From: DASXKD01 sp963762735
GTDB taxonomy: Bacteria; Actinomycetota; Actinomycetes; Streptosporangiales; Streptosporangiaceae
Direction: 5' to 3'
Assembly: GCA_963762735.1 (NCBI GenBank)
Contig: CAVXMG010000003.1
Location: 62,001 to 126,000, forward strand
Length of the DNA: 64,000 nt
Shown here: piece after piece, positions 8,213 through 17,616 of the stretch
Position numbering within the stretch: position 1 is the first letter of the stretch
How the letters are laid out: each line of letters begins with the position of its first letter
Position numbers and translations under genes: made by a program
Notes under the pieces: model-generated
The model's input: only the letters and a program-made list of their open reading frames with translations
The model's database searches: none
What the model was told of the DNA's origin: nothing

Positions 8213-8542
8213 GTGGCCCAGAAAGTAACCGTCGTCCTGGAGGACGACCTGACTGGTGGTCCGGCCGAGCAAACTATCCGGTTCGCTCTTGAGGGCACCG
8301 ACTATGAGATTGACCTGAATGCCAAGAACGCCGCCGCGTTCAACAAGCAGCTCGCGCCCTATGTTGAGCATGCTCGCCGGGCCGGGCGGGCGCAGCCGCG
8401 CCGTTCCGGACGGACCGCGGCCGGCCGCCACCGCTCGGGTGACATCCGGGCCTGGGCGAAAGAGCACGGCCTGGCGGTAAGCGAGCGCGGGCGCATCCCC
8501 GCCAACGTGGTGGACCAGTACAATGCGGCCGGCGGGCGCTAG
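8213..8542 (+). CDS. lsr2: Lsr2 nucleoid-associated protein
   Basis: A 109-residue Lsr2. The N-terminal dimerisation domain opens MAQKVTVVLEDDLTGGPAEQ, with the usual NAKNAAAFNKQLAPYVEHAR helix. The C-terminal DNA-binding domain SGDIRAWAKEHGLAVSERGR is followed by IPANVV; the RGR tripeptide inserts in the minor groove of AT-rich DNA. Lsr2 is the actinobacterial functional analogue of H-NS: it bridges DNA and silences AT-rich, often foreign, genes. The start is a GTG at 8213 behind AAAGGTGA. This is the only intact one of three Lsr2 sequences in the window; the others are a C-terminal stump at 35323 and a frameshifted gene at 51164. Confidence 0.96.
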   Translation: MAQKVTVVLEDDLTGGPAEQTIRFALEGTDYEIDLNAKNAAAFNKQLAPYVEHARRAGRAQPRRSGRTAAGRHRSGDIRAWAKEHGLAVSERGRIPANVVDQYNAAGGR

Positions 8543-8849
8543 CAAGCCACCAGCCCACGTGGTACCAAAACCGCACTACGCACCCAGGTTCCGCCACCGC
8601 GGCCGTTCTTGCCTGACGGGAATGCGGAGCTGTCCGCTGCCGACCATGAGTCTGCATCCCGAGTAGTCCATCACCCCTGCACTAGCGCACCGCTCTGGAT
8701 GCAAGACATCGTCCGGTCGGCGGCATGTAAGTGCGCGGCGGTTGCGGTCATCACTCGCTTTCCGGGGTCCCGGATCTGGCAGCAAGGCCCGTCGCGGCTG
8801 GATCTGGGATTATTGGCTGCTAGCCGGCTGGAAGGCGGTGTTCCCCACG
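8543..8849. other. Intergenic, between lsr2 and TPR gene
   Basis: No gene is seen. Around 8700-8735 the sequence resembles the stretch at about 35637-35672 that follows the Lsr2 stump, which suggests that lsr2 and its downstream DNA were duplicated together. Confidence 0.4.
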
Positions 8850-9494
8850 GTGGCTGACCAGGCAGAGCCATTCGAACAGGCGCGACGGCTCTACGAGCAG
8901 GCTGTTTTCGATGGCGATGACGGTGCATTGCCTGCTGCGGACCTGATTTTGGATGCTGCGGAGGCTGGCTTGGCGCTATCCCGCGGCCGGATCATGCACG
9001 CACGATTCCTGGCGGACCAGCAGGAAGACCCCCAGGAGCTTGCGCTGTTTGACCGGGCGGCGGCGCTGTATCACCAGCTTGGCGATATCCGTGGGGAGGG
9101 CGAGTCGCTGTTTTGGGTCGGCGCCTTCCATCAGGTGGTGCGCGGCGACGATGATGCCGCTGGCCCGCTGCTAGCACAGGCCTGGTCTCTTGCGCAGTCG
9201 GCCGGTGACAAGCTGACCTTGTCCTATGTGGTCCGCCACCTGGGGTTTGCCGAGATGGCCGCTGGGCGCCTGGACGGCGCCCGCGAACTGCTGGAGGAGT
9301 CGGTCCGGCTCCGCCGGGAGATTGGGTTTGCCGCTGGCGTCGCCGCGGGGGTGCTCGCGCTGGCTGAACTGGCCGCCCGGGCCGGTGACCGTGACCGGGC
9401 ACTGGCGCTGCTGGACGAGGCGACAGCCATCGCGGCTGAAGCAGGCGCCCAGAGAATCCTGCGATGGGCCGACCAGGCCCGCCAAGAACTATGA
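8850..9494 (+). CDS. Tetratricopeptide-repeat protein
   Basis: From the GTG at 8850 the product is 214 residues and almost entirely helical TPR-like repeats. Paired helices such as FEQARRLYEQAVFDGDDGAL, LALFDRAAALYHQLGD and LDGARELLEESVRLRREIGF recur at about 35-40 residues. TPR proteins are protein-protein scaffolds; nothing shows the partner. An upstream in-frame ATG at 8742 would add 36 residues with no family-like character, so I prefer the GTG. It follows lsr2 on the same strand but is 300 bp away, so co-transcription is uncertain. Confidence 0.75.
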   Translation: MADQAEPFEQARRLYEQAVFDGDDGALPAADLILDAAEAGLALSRGRIMHARFLADQQEDPQELALFDRAAALYHQLGDIRGEGESLFWVGAFHQVVRGDDDAAGPLLAQAWSLAQSAGDKLTLSYVVRHLGFAEMAAGRLDGARELLEESVRLRREIGFAAGVAAGVLALAELAARAGDRDRALALLDEATAIAAEAGAQRILRWADQARQEL

Positions 9495-9845
9495 CCCTCG
9501 GTACCAGATACCGAACTGTCGGCGGCGTGAGCGGGCTTGTTCGCACACCGTGGGGATGGATGTTTATGCAAGCCGGTCGGCCGATCGTTTGGATCGGAGC
9601 TGGGACCGCCGATAGGCGGGACCCATTTCGCGGCGCGCGAATAGCCGCCGCTTCGTTCGGCACGCCGCTTAGAGCGTAATGGTATACCCGGCACCGTCCA
9701 CAGATCTGTGTGATCGGCACCACTGGGCCAGAGCCGCGTCTGCCCGAAAGTAAATCTGGCGGACACCCGCTCGTCCTTGTCTGGTTGGCCTCAGCCGGCT
9801 CAGAATGAGAGCCGGGCTATCGATGGGGAGCGGGATCTCGTAGTG
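9495..9845. other. Leader region of the 390-bp-repeat gene
   Basis: No gene. The segment at about 9546-9602 (GATGGATGTTTATGCA and following) resembles 49270-49330, which lies upstream of another membrane protein gene. It may be a shared regulatory element; it matches no riboswitch class I know. Confidence 0.35.
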
Positions 9846-11973
9846 ATGGATATTTTCAGGCGCCTGGCGCCAGCTGCTGTGGTCACTGCAGCTGTGACCG
9901 CTGCGGTGACCGGTCTAGGTGGTTCCGCGGTCGCGGCGGACGCGGCGGCCCTGTCGGGGAGCGGCCCAGGAACCAACATCGGAAATGCCGCGGTCCTGAC
10001 CGGTACGGTGTCCGGTACGCTGCCGAGTGGTCTGGCGGAGGGCTGGTTTGTCGTTTATCCGGCGCAAGCCGGCGGGACCGTCGATTTCAAGGTCACCGAC
10101 ACCACTTCTTCTAGTTCGCCCTGCTCGAGTATCGGATTCTCGATCGACAACACCAATGGGTCCGGCGGCGTTATCGCCAACGGCACACTCGGTGCGGGTG
10201 GTTCATACGAACACCCACAGTCGGCACCGGGATCGGATCGTTACTACGTCGAGGTCAGCCCGTTCAACTGCAGCCCGACGGGCAGCCAGCCTGCCACGTA
10301 TTCGGTGGCGGTGGTGTCGGGTGGCGGCGGCACTGCCCCGAACCCCGCCACCGGGACGATCAAGGCGGGTAAGTCGATCGGTGCGGTGGGCTCGCCGTTG
10401 CGGGGTCACATGCTGTACCGGGGTTCGCTGGGCCCGGTTCCCGATGCGTGGTACCAGCTCGATGCCAAGGCCAGCGGCGCGACAATCCGGGTGGAGAACA
10501 CCACCGTCGCCGGCTCACCGTGCGCCACGATCCGGGCGAGCTACGACAACGCCAATGGATCCGGCGGTGTCATCGCCAACCCCGTCCAGGGCGACAACTC
10601 CGCGGTCACCTTCACGGCCACCGCGAAAGGCTTGTACTTCATCGAGATCGACTCTTTCAACTGCACCGCCACCGCGGCCACCACCTACAGCGTCGAACCC
10701 GAGCCGGGCACGGGATGGGCCGTCCCCACCCCGCCCACAACCGGGACGATCAGCGCGGGCACCTCGATCGGCACAGTCGGGCCACCCCTGCAAGGCGACA
10801 CCCTCTACCGGGGCTCGCTGGGCCCGGTTCCCGATGCGTGGTACCAGCTGGACGCCAAGGCCAGCGGCGCGACAATCCGGGTGGAGAACACCACCGTCGC
10901 CGGCTCGACCGTGCGCCACGATCCGGGCCAGCTACGACAACGCCAATGGATCCGGGGGCGTTATCGCCAACCCCGTCCAGGGCGACAACTCCGCGGTCAC
11001 CTTCACGGCCACCGCGGCGGGCCTGTACTACATCGAGATCACCGCCTTCAACTGCACCGCCACCGCGGCCACCACCTACAGCGTCGAACCCAGCCCCAGC
11101 ACAAAATGGGCCACGCCCGCCCCGCCCACCACCGGGACGATCAAGGCGGGTAAGTCGATCGGTGCGGTGGGCTCGCCGTTGCGGGGCCACATGGTTTACC
11201 GGGGTTCGCTGGGCCCGGTTCCCGATGCGTGGTACCAGCTGGACGCCAAGGCCAGCGGCGCGACGATCCGGGTGGAGAACACCACCGTCGCCGGCTCACC
11301 GTGCGCCACGATCCGGGCCAGCTACGACAACGCCAATGGATCCGGGGGCGTTATCGCCAACCCCGTCCAGGGCGACAACTCCGCGGTCACCTTCACGGCC
11401 ACCGCGGCGGGCCTGTACTTCATCGAGATCGACTCTTTCAACTGCACCGCCACCGCGGCCACCACCTACAGCGTCGAACCCGAGCCGGGCACGGGATGGG
11501 CCGTCCCCACCCCGCCCACAACCGGGACGATCAGCGCGGGCACCTCGATCGGCACGGTAGGGCCACCCCTGCAAGGCGACACCCTGTACAAAGGCACGGC
11601 AGCCACCAGCACCGGCCAAGCCTGGTACCAGCTCGACAAGGCCGCCGACGCCAACACCGCAACCATCCGCGTGGAAAACACCACCGTCGCCGGCTCGGCT
11701 TGCGCCACCATTCAAGTCACCTTGGAGAACAGTTCCGGAGGCGTTATCGCCAACCCCGTCCAGGGCGATAACTCGGCGGTCACCTTCACGGTCACCGCGG
11801 CGGGCCTGTACTACATCGAGATCAACGCCTTCAACTGCACCGCCACCGCGGCCACCACCTACAGCATCGAGCCCAACCCCAGCTCAGAATGGACCGCCAC
11901 GCCCACAGCCCGAGCATCCGCGACGAACATCACGCGAGTGCGAGCCGCCCCAGCCGCAGCCCGGCGCAGGTGA
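9846..11973 (+). pseudogene. Secreted four-repeat protein, one-base frameshift
   Basis: The gene starts at ATG 9846 with a signal peptide (basic start, hydrophobic AAVVTAAVTAAVTGLGGSAVAA). After an N-terminal beta domain with GFSIDNTNGSGGVIANGTL it carries four 130-residue repeats. Each has GTI(K/S)AG(K/T)SIG, YRGSLGPVPDAWYQLDAKAS, IRVENTTVAGS, GSGGVIANPVQGDNSAVTFT and FNCTATAATTYSVEP. The pattern suggests jelly-roll or PPC-like secreted domains with a conserved Cys pair (SPCATI, FNCTA). In repeat 2 an extra G at about 10907 shifts the frame; sequence downstream continues perfectly in the next frame to 11973. The neighbouring repeat units have exactly 390 bp, this one 391, so the insertion is unambiguous. 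It is either an assembly indel or a recent mutation; function unknown. Confidence 0.75.
10350..11910 (+). repeat. Four tandem 390-bp coding repeats in an ABAB pattern
   Basis: The phrase ACCGGGACGATC begins at 10350, 10740, 11131 and 11521, giving spacings of 390, 391 and 390 bp. Units 1 and 3 start KAGKSIGAVGSPLRG; units 2 and 4 start SAGTSIGTVGPPLQG. This implies duplication of a two-domain, 780-bp block. Confidence 0.85.
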
Positions 11974-12236
11974 GACCCGTCGTCAGGCCCGGCGCTAGAT
12001 GATGCGGGTCCGCAGCCCGGCGGGGGCGCGTCCACCGTGACGTTCGAGGCTGACCTGGCTCTTCACACACACCGGCATGTCCTGGCCGCACCAGCGGAAG
12101 TGACCGCCCCTAACGGCGCCCCCGCAACTACCTCGGCATCCCGGTATCGATCAGCGGATCCCCCCGCCGTCATCGGAGCCCCGCGCTCGGGCATGAGGCC
12201 TCGCCGAACGTCGGCACACCTGGCAGCCGTACGAGT

Positions 12237-12701
12237 TCAGTCCGATTCCGCGGTCTTCTTCAGAGCGGCAAGAGTGGCCGGTATCCCGCTGTGCGCAGCC
12301 TCGGTCCGGTTGGCAATCTGGGCGGGGGCGCCGTCGCCGTACCTGTCGTGGAATCTGGCGATGCCGGCCGGCAGGAACTCCCACGACTCGGTAACCTGCG
12401 TCCCGCCGTCAGCCGGGGTGAAGGTGTAGCTCCAGCGCACCCAGGACTGGCCCACCACCCAGGTAAACTCCCGGCCGCGGTCGGCCACGATGACCTGCGA
12501 GCGGGTCTCCCACGTCCGGCCGGGCACCTGGTTGCGCCCGGTGAACCACGCGCCTGCCCGGGGGCCATCGCCGTCGTCCCACCAGCAGGCCGTGCACACC
12601 GGACTGAACTCGCCCATGCGGGTCACGTCCGAGACCATGTCGTAGAGGGCTTCCGGTGAGCGGGCGACGACGATCGACTCGGAGTAATGCGGGCGGCTCA
12701 T
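12237..12701 (-). CDS. SRPBCC-family (polyketide cyclase/START-like) protein
   Basis: From the ATG at 12701 the product is 154 residues with the helix-grip pattern of small SRPBCC proteins. It opens ESIVVARSPEALYDMVSDVT and continues RMGEFSPVCTACWW and FTGRNQVPGRTWETRSQVIV. WVRWSYTFTP and TQVTESWEFLPAGIARFHDR then precede a long C-terminal helix. These proteins bind hydrophobic ligands in a deep cavity; the ligand here is unknown. The frame extends upstream to 13046 but that part is arginine- and glycine-rich with no domain character. It converges with the repeat gene that ends at 11973. Confidence 0.87.
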   Translation of the reverse strand: MSRPHYSESIVVARSPEALYDMVSDVTRMGEFSPVCTACWWDDGDGPRAGAWFTGRNQVPGRTWETRSQVIVADRGREFTWVVGQSWVRWSYTFTPADGGTQVTESWEFLPAGIARFHDRYGDGAPAQIANRTEAAHSGIPATLAALKKTAESD

Positions 12702-13257
12702 GACGACAGTATCCCCGCCGCCGGAGCGGCCAGGCGCACCGCCGGCAACCCGACAGCAGCCAGCCGCGCACCCAGGCTGAAACTCAGACGGCCGGATCGC
12801 ACGCCGGCGCGCGGTGCCGCTTGCCAGCACGCCATCACGGCGGCCACGCGCGAACTCCCTGCGACCTATTCCGCCCACCCACGGGTAACACACCGTCCAT
12901 CGATGTGACGCGACACCGGCCGCCGTCTCGTTGCCCGGTGACTGGCCCACTGGCCGCCACCGGCCGGCGTGCGGCCGATGATCGGAGAGGGGCTCCAAGC
13001 CACAGAAGGCCAGATCTTGCCGACCGGCACGCGCCGAATGCGGCATGACCGGGCGTTCATCCCGAGCAGCGGCACTGCATGGATTTGCAGTCAGCCGATC
13101 CTGCGTGGGCTATGCCGGGCCGTCAGCGACGGCAAGCCCGCTAGGTAATCGCACGCCGAAGAAATGGCTTCTTTCGCCTGACGGCACCCAGAAGTGGCAA
13201 GCCTTAGCCGGTGCTGGAGAAGGGTCCAGGCCAGAAACCCGGCACATGGCGCGGTAT
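12702..13257. other. Intergenic
   Basis: About 550 bp with no gene I can support. GC content drops toward 13200, at the edge of the low-GC gene that follows, so this may hold a junction of transferred DNA. Confidence 0.45.
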
Positions 13258-15351
13258 CTAGAATGCGCGATGTATGATTGCGCAATCGACATCCGTAATT
13301 TGCGTTGGCGTCGATCCCACTTCAATAAAGCTTCCCCAAGATGTGTCAATAAAACGACGGCTCAACCACAGTCCATCGGATGCTGCGCCCACGACCCACA
13401 AAATCGCGCTGTCACCGCCACATGCTGCCGAAGAAAACTCCCCCGCCTCGGCAGGACTGCCCGCTGGGAGTATTTGACCCCAAGCAGCCTGCCACGAACC
13501 ATTAGAATTCCGGAGGGTATGCCAAAGCTGGCCAGCATGGACGCCCACCAAATGAAGCGTCGTACTTACCGTCGCGCATCGGACCATTGTGAATGGCCCA
13601 GGTGGTGCGGACACCCCGCTTACGGATTCCCAGGAGCCCTGAACTGCCTGCCCTGAGACTGCGGTTGTGTGCCACACGAGGCCACCAGCATCCACGGCTA
13701 CGTAATGTGTCGTGATGCCATCCTCAGCTGCGGCTACATCGATGCCGACTGGTGCTCCAGTTGATTGCCATTCAGAAGATAGGACACTGTATGCCAGGTC
13801 GCCGGGCGCATAAACGGGTCGGCTGGTAATCAGAACGACGCCACGCGCACCCGCCAGTTCTATCGAAGTGCTTCCCGAATGTCCTGCAGCGGCCACCCTT
13901 GTATAAGGAAGCGGGTTCGATCCAGGTTCATGGGTTCGATTGATGTCGAGCGGCGTGCTTTGCCATGATCCGTCCGGATATCGAACCGTATGAACCATTC
14001 CCGGCACTTGTTGGAATACGTGCAGCGCACCGTCAGCGACAGTAGCAGCAATAAACTCGCCGCCGGTTGAACCAAGCGAAGTGATCTGCGACACTCCTTG
14101 AGGTTGAGGCACAGCTTTAGACGTCAACACAGTGTGATATGACAATCCACCAGCCTGAGCCACGATATGGAGCTGGTCAATGTCCGTAATAATTTCCCCG
14201 AGGAGATCGTTCTGCACGAGTGGAAAACTACCTGGCTGCGCGCGGTTAAATGGTGGCTGGTAGTCCATGATGTGGAACAGATATTGATAGCGCTGCGCCT
14301 CTGAAATGGGAATACCGAACTTGCCGAAGACCTCTGCGGCCGTCCACTCTTCCAAGACAGGTCTTACAGGCGTCGAGGTTGACGTCAAGGCCGCAAGGAT
14401 ATTCAGTACAAGACGGACTGTCGGCAGGCCTATCTCCACGGAGAGCGCCCGGTACCGGGCGAGTGCCCGCAGCGAAAGAACCTTGAAGTAGTCGTCCATG
14501 TATGGGGGCAAGGGAGGCACGAACCCGGTCGCCGGCGGAAGGGTATATCCAATAACATTATTCGCCGTACTCGAGAGATCAAACGCGCCGAATGGCGCAG
14601 ACGGGACCGCCGTCTTCCAGGGAGGGCGCCATCTCGGGTCGCTTCCTGTTGAATAGTCGGAGCTCTTGCTCGGAAGTCTAACGGTTCCAAGTTGCGCAGT
14701 TATTTGGTCGTAGATCGAGGTGAGCCACTCCAGTTGTGAGCGAAGAAGTGCCTGATGTGCAAGCGCTCCGCCTGGCGCTACAGTCACCACTCCGATTAGA
14801 ATAGTCAGAGCCCTTAAGTATTGTGGCAAGATATAGAGCGTGCTAAGGATAAAACCATTAGAGTCGGGTGTCTGCTGAATTTCTCCTGACCAGTGATCAT
14901 AGTACGGTATAAGCGCACCTGAGGGAACACGCCAAACGTCAGGCTGCGTAAAATATGCTACTGCCGTCGTGCACAGGCTAATAGCGTTCGCCCACTGAGC
15001 AGGGTCATTCGCCGCGACAATATCTGGCAAGGATTCTTGAACTCCGAGAGCGCCAGCCATAACCTGATCAGTGGCGGTCCACTTAGTCTCGAGTTCTAGT
15101 TCACCGATTTGCTGCGCGATTTGACTCAATTGCTGGGACATTGAGGCGAATCCGTTGTCCAGGAGCTGTGCGATGTCAGGAGGCGGATTTATTAGATTCA
15201 GAACCAAATCCACGATGCCGATAACGCCACCAACGTCGGCCAGGGCTCCGGCTAGGCTTCCAATAGCTGTAACAACGCCGCTTGTTTTTTGTGTTACGAG
15301 GCTGTACAGGCCGGAGAGATTCGAGTCAGGTGGTGGGGGTGGGTTTGTCAT
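13258..15351 (-). CDS. Toxin-like protein with a propeller/lectin-like C-terminus
   Basis: A 697-residue protein of unknown family. It has no signal peptide: it starts MTNPPPPPDS, then a hydrophobic, helix-prone stretch VVTAIGSLAGALADVGGVIG and IVDLVLNLINPPPDIAQLL at residues 20-60, followed by amphipathic helices (SMSQQLSQIAQQIGELELE). A large helical region reaches about residue 400. From about 440 on there are beta repeats with Trp/His motifs such as GLSYHTVL, GALHVFQQV, GLVWHTTAV, GQLWHTLRNSNGSWQ and GLWLSRRF, like tectonin/PLL-type propeller lectins. The layout (membrane-active helices plus carbohydrate-binding propeller) suggests a pore-forming or insecticidal-type protein; this is inference. 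Base composition is clearly lower in GC than its neighbours, a sign of transfer. The start is the ATG at 15351. Confidence 0.75.
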   Translation of the reverse strand: MTNPPPPPDSNLSGLYSLVTQKTSGVVTAIGSLAGALADVGGVIGIVDLVLNLINPPPDIAQLLDNGFASMSQQLSQIAQQIGELELETKWTATDQVMAGALGVQESLPDIVAANDPAQWANAISLCTTAVAYFTQPDVWRVPSGALIPYYDHWSGEIQQTPDSNGFILSTLYILPQYLRALTILIGVVTVAPGGALAHQALLRSQLEWLTSIYDQITAQLGTVRLPSKSSDYSTGSDPRWRPPWKTAVPSAPFGAFDLSSTANNVIGYTLPPATGFVPPLPPYMDDYFKVLSLRALARYRALSVEIGLPTVRLVLNILAALTSTSTPVRPVLEEWTAAEVFGKFGIPISEAQRYQYLFHIMDYQPPFNRAQPGSFPLVQNDLLGEIITDIDQLHIVAQAGGLSYHTVLTSKAVPQPQGVSQITSLGSTGGEFIAATVADGALHVFQQVPGMVHTVRYPDGSWQSTPLDINRTHEPGSNPLPYTRVAAAGHSGSTSIELAGARGVVLITSRPVYAPGDLAYSVLSSEWQSTGAPVGIDVAAAEDGITTHYVAVDAGGLVWHTTAVSGQAVQGSWESVSGVSAPPGPFTMVRCATVSTTLHLVGVHAGQLWHTLRNSNGSWQAAWGQILPAGSPAEAGEFSSAACGGDSAILWVVGAASDGLWLSRRFIDTSWGSFIEVGSTPTQITDVDCAIIHRAF

Positions 15352-16047
15352 CGAACTGTTCTCGGCATGAGATGTTCCGATCTCGCGAAATCGATCAAGC
15401 AATGGTGGCGCTGACAGAAGAGGTCCACAGATCCAGGGCGCTAGTGTCGCAAGAGCTAGCGGGTACTGTCAAGACTCGGTCAAGTTGTCCCTTGACTGGG
15501 CAACGAACAGGCGCAAAGGTTGTAACACTGCGTAACCTTAGAAGTGCAGCTCAGCGTTATTCGTCTGTCCCTGCGCTGCTAGGTCGATGCCGATGTCTCT
15601 CAACGCTATGGTCACTGGCCTCCAGGAAGCTCGTGCCGCATCCTGGTGCGCGGTGACCCCGTGTTCGTTGTTTTGAGGTCAGATGTGGAAACGGGGTAGA
15701 TAGCAGAGGCATCCTCTGTATTCGGTCATGCGCTTGGCCGGCTTCTCTGGTGGGACTGGCAACAGCGAATAGGCATGCTGACTTGTGCATTCACATGCAC
15801 CAGCGTAACGTCCTCAATTCGGCTACTTATGTCTTTTCAGACCGCCTGGGCCGGCGCAGGCTCGGGTGAGGTGCCTGGCTGGGCGCTCTCTTTGCGGCTG
15901 CCCGCCTGGTTGCCCGGGCGTGGCTCTTTCATGGCATGCGTCCTGGCCAGGTGCCGTGGCGAGGCGTGGCTCAAGAAGGGTCTGCTCAGCTCGAAGTAGC
16001 GTTGCCCGTCCTCGCTGAACAGCCATGTCGAGCGAGGAGGTGGCCGG
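15352..16047. other. Intergenic; right part is the left end of IS110 element B
   Basis: No gene. The 250 bp before the transposase start (15790-16047) are GC-rich with many short complementary runs, and are the likely non-coding end of the IS110 element, where relatives encode a guide RNA. The left half contains the upstream region of the low-GC toxin-like gene. Confidence 0.45.
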
Positions 16048-17340
16048 GTGGACAAGGTGACTATCGGGGTCGACCCGCACAAGCTGTCAGTAACGATCGA
16101 GGCCAGGGACACCCGCGAGATCTTGCGGGCCAAGGGCCGGTTCGGCACGGACGCGCGCAGCTACCGGGAACTGCTGGCCTATGCCCGGCAGTGGCCGGAG
16201 CGGGTCTGGGCGGTGGAAGGCGCCAACGGGATCGGGCGCCCGCTCGCGCAGCGGCTTTTGGCCAGCGGCGAGCGGGTACTGGATGTCCCAGCCAAGCTGG
16301 CCGCCCGGGCCCGGGTCTTTGACACCGGGCAGGGCCGCAAGACCGACCCCGCCGACGCGCACGCGATCGTCATGGTCGCGCTGCGGGACAAGAGACTGCG
16401 GATGCTGGCCGCCGATCCCGGGCTGACGGTGCTGCGGCTGTTGTGTGACCGCCGCGACGAGTTGTCCGCCGCCCGGGCACAGGCGCTCAACCGGCTGCAC
16501 CGGCTGTTCCTGGAACTGATCCCTGGCGGAGCGCCGGTGAAGAAGTCCGCTTCCCAGTACCGGGCACTGCTGGCCATGGTGCGGCCGCGGGAGCTGACGG
16601 GCAAGACCCGACGCCGGATGGCCGCCGAAGAACTGGACGACATCGAGCGCCTGGACGCCAAGCTCAAGACGATGAAAGCCGAGCTGAAGGCCGCCGTGCT
16701 GGCCAGCGGGTCACACCTGATGGACATCCACGGCATCGGCCCGGCCGGGGCGGCGCGGATCCTCGCCGACGTCGGCGACGTGGCCCGGTTCCCCAACCGG
16801 GCCCACTTCGCCTCCTGGACCGGCACCGCGCCCATCGATGCCTCCTCTGGCCAGCACACCCACCACCGGCTGTCGCGGGCGGGGAACCGCCGGATCAACC
16901 ACGTGCTCTACATGGCCGGGATCGTCCAGCTCCGCAACGACACCCCCGGCCGCGCCTACTACCGCCGCCGCGTCGCTGAAGGGAAGACCCCGATGGAAGC
17001 GATGCGCTGCCTGCGCCGGCGCCTCTCCGACGTCGTCTACCGGCAACTGGCCGCCGACGCCCAGGAGCAAGCGGGCCCGGGAGGGCACTCCGGGGCGACT
17101 CTATTGTCCAGCGCGGCCGGCCTGCCCCCGGACACCGGCACTTCGGACCAGCCACTTCCCGGACCCGCACCCAAAACGCTACCCCCGCCACCGGTAACCC
17201 AGCCAACCCCTGCTGCCCCGGCAGGCGCCACACCCCGCCGGCGCGCCAGAGGTGTCAACGTGGAGCGCCCCGCTGGACGAACGACGTTGACACCGACCAG
17301 CGTCGGCGCACACTCGAAATCGCCTGGGCCGCCCTCTTGA
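16048..17340 (+). CDS. IS110-family transposase (element B)
   Basis: A 430-residue IS110-type recombinase. The RuvC-like N-terminus begins VTIGVDPHKLSVTIEA and carries VWAVEGANGIGR and KTDPADAHAIVMVALRD, giving the DEDD residues. The C-terminal Tnp_20 domain has LMDIHGIGPAGAARILADVG, FASWTGTAPIDASSG and HHRLSRAGNRRINHVLYMAG. The GTG start at 16048 has AGGAGGTGG upstream. About 90 Pro/Ala-rich residues follow the conserved domain and end in an unusual tail, perhaps read-through into flanking DNA. It lies just downstream of a truncated STAND/ADP-ribosylglycohydrolase gene, which it may have damaged. Confidence 0.92.
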   Translation: MDKVTIGVDPHKLSVTIEARDTREILRAKGRFGTDARSYRELLAYARQWPERVWAVEGANGIGRPLAQRLLASGERVLDVPAKLAARARVFDTGQGRKTDPADAHAIVMVALRDKRLRMLAADPGLTVLRLLCDRRDELSAARAQALNRLHRLFLELIPGGAPVKKSASQYRALLAMVRPRELTGKTRRRMAAEELDDIERLDAKLKTMKAELKAAVLASGSHLMDIHGIGPAGAARILADVGDVARFPNRAHFASWTGTAPIDASSGQHTHHRLSRAGNRRINHVLYMAGIVQLRNDTPGRAYYRRRVAEGKTPMEAMRCLRRRLSDVVYRQLAADAQEQAGPGGHSGATLLSSAAGLPPDTGTSDQPLPGPAPKTLPPPPVTQPTPAAPAGATPRRRARGVNVERPAGRTTLTPTSVGAHSKSPGPPS

Positions 17341-17616
17341 CAACCACCCGTCATAGAAGGGAGCCATGAGCGGTAATTGGGGGTGCCGCCGTGGCCAGGC
17401 GCTCGTGGCCGGGAGGTGCGTGGCTGGGCGCCAGGGCAGCCGTGCGGTGCGCTGGCGTCAGGGAGGCACCGGCCCGGCCGGTCGCCATCAGTCCGCCGGG
17501 GCCTCAGCTCACCTGCTCGGCGCCAAGCCTCGGTCGTGGGCTGGCACTCGGCGCCGGACCTCTGCGCTAAACCGGCTTCTGCGGCGAGCCATCTCCGCAG
17601 ATGGATTCCAGGCCAG

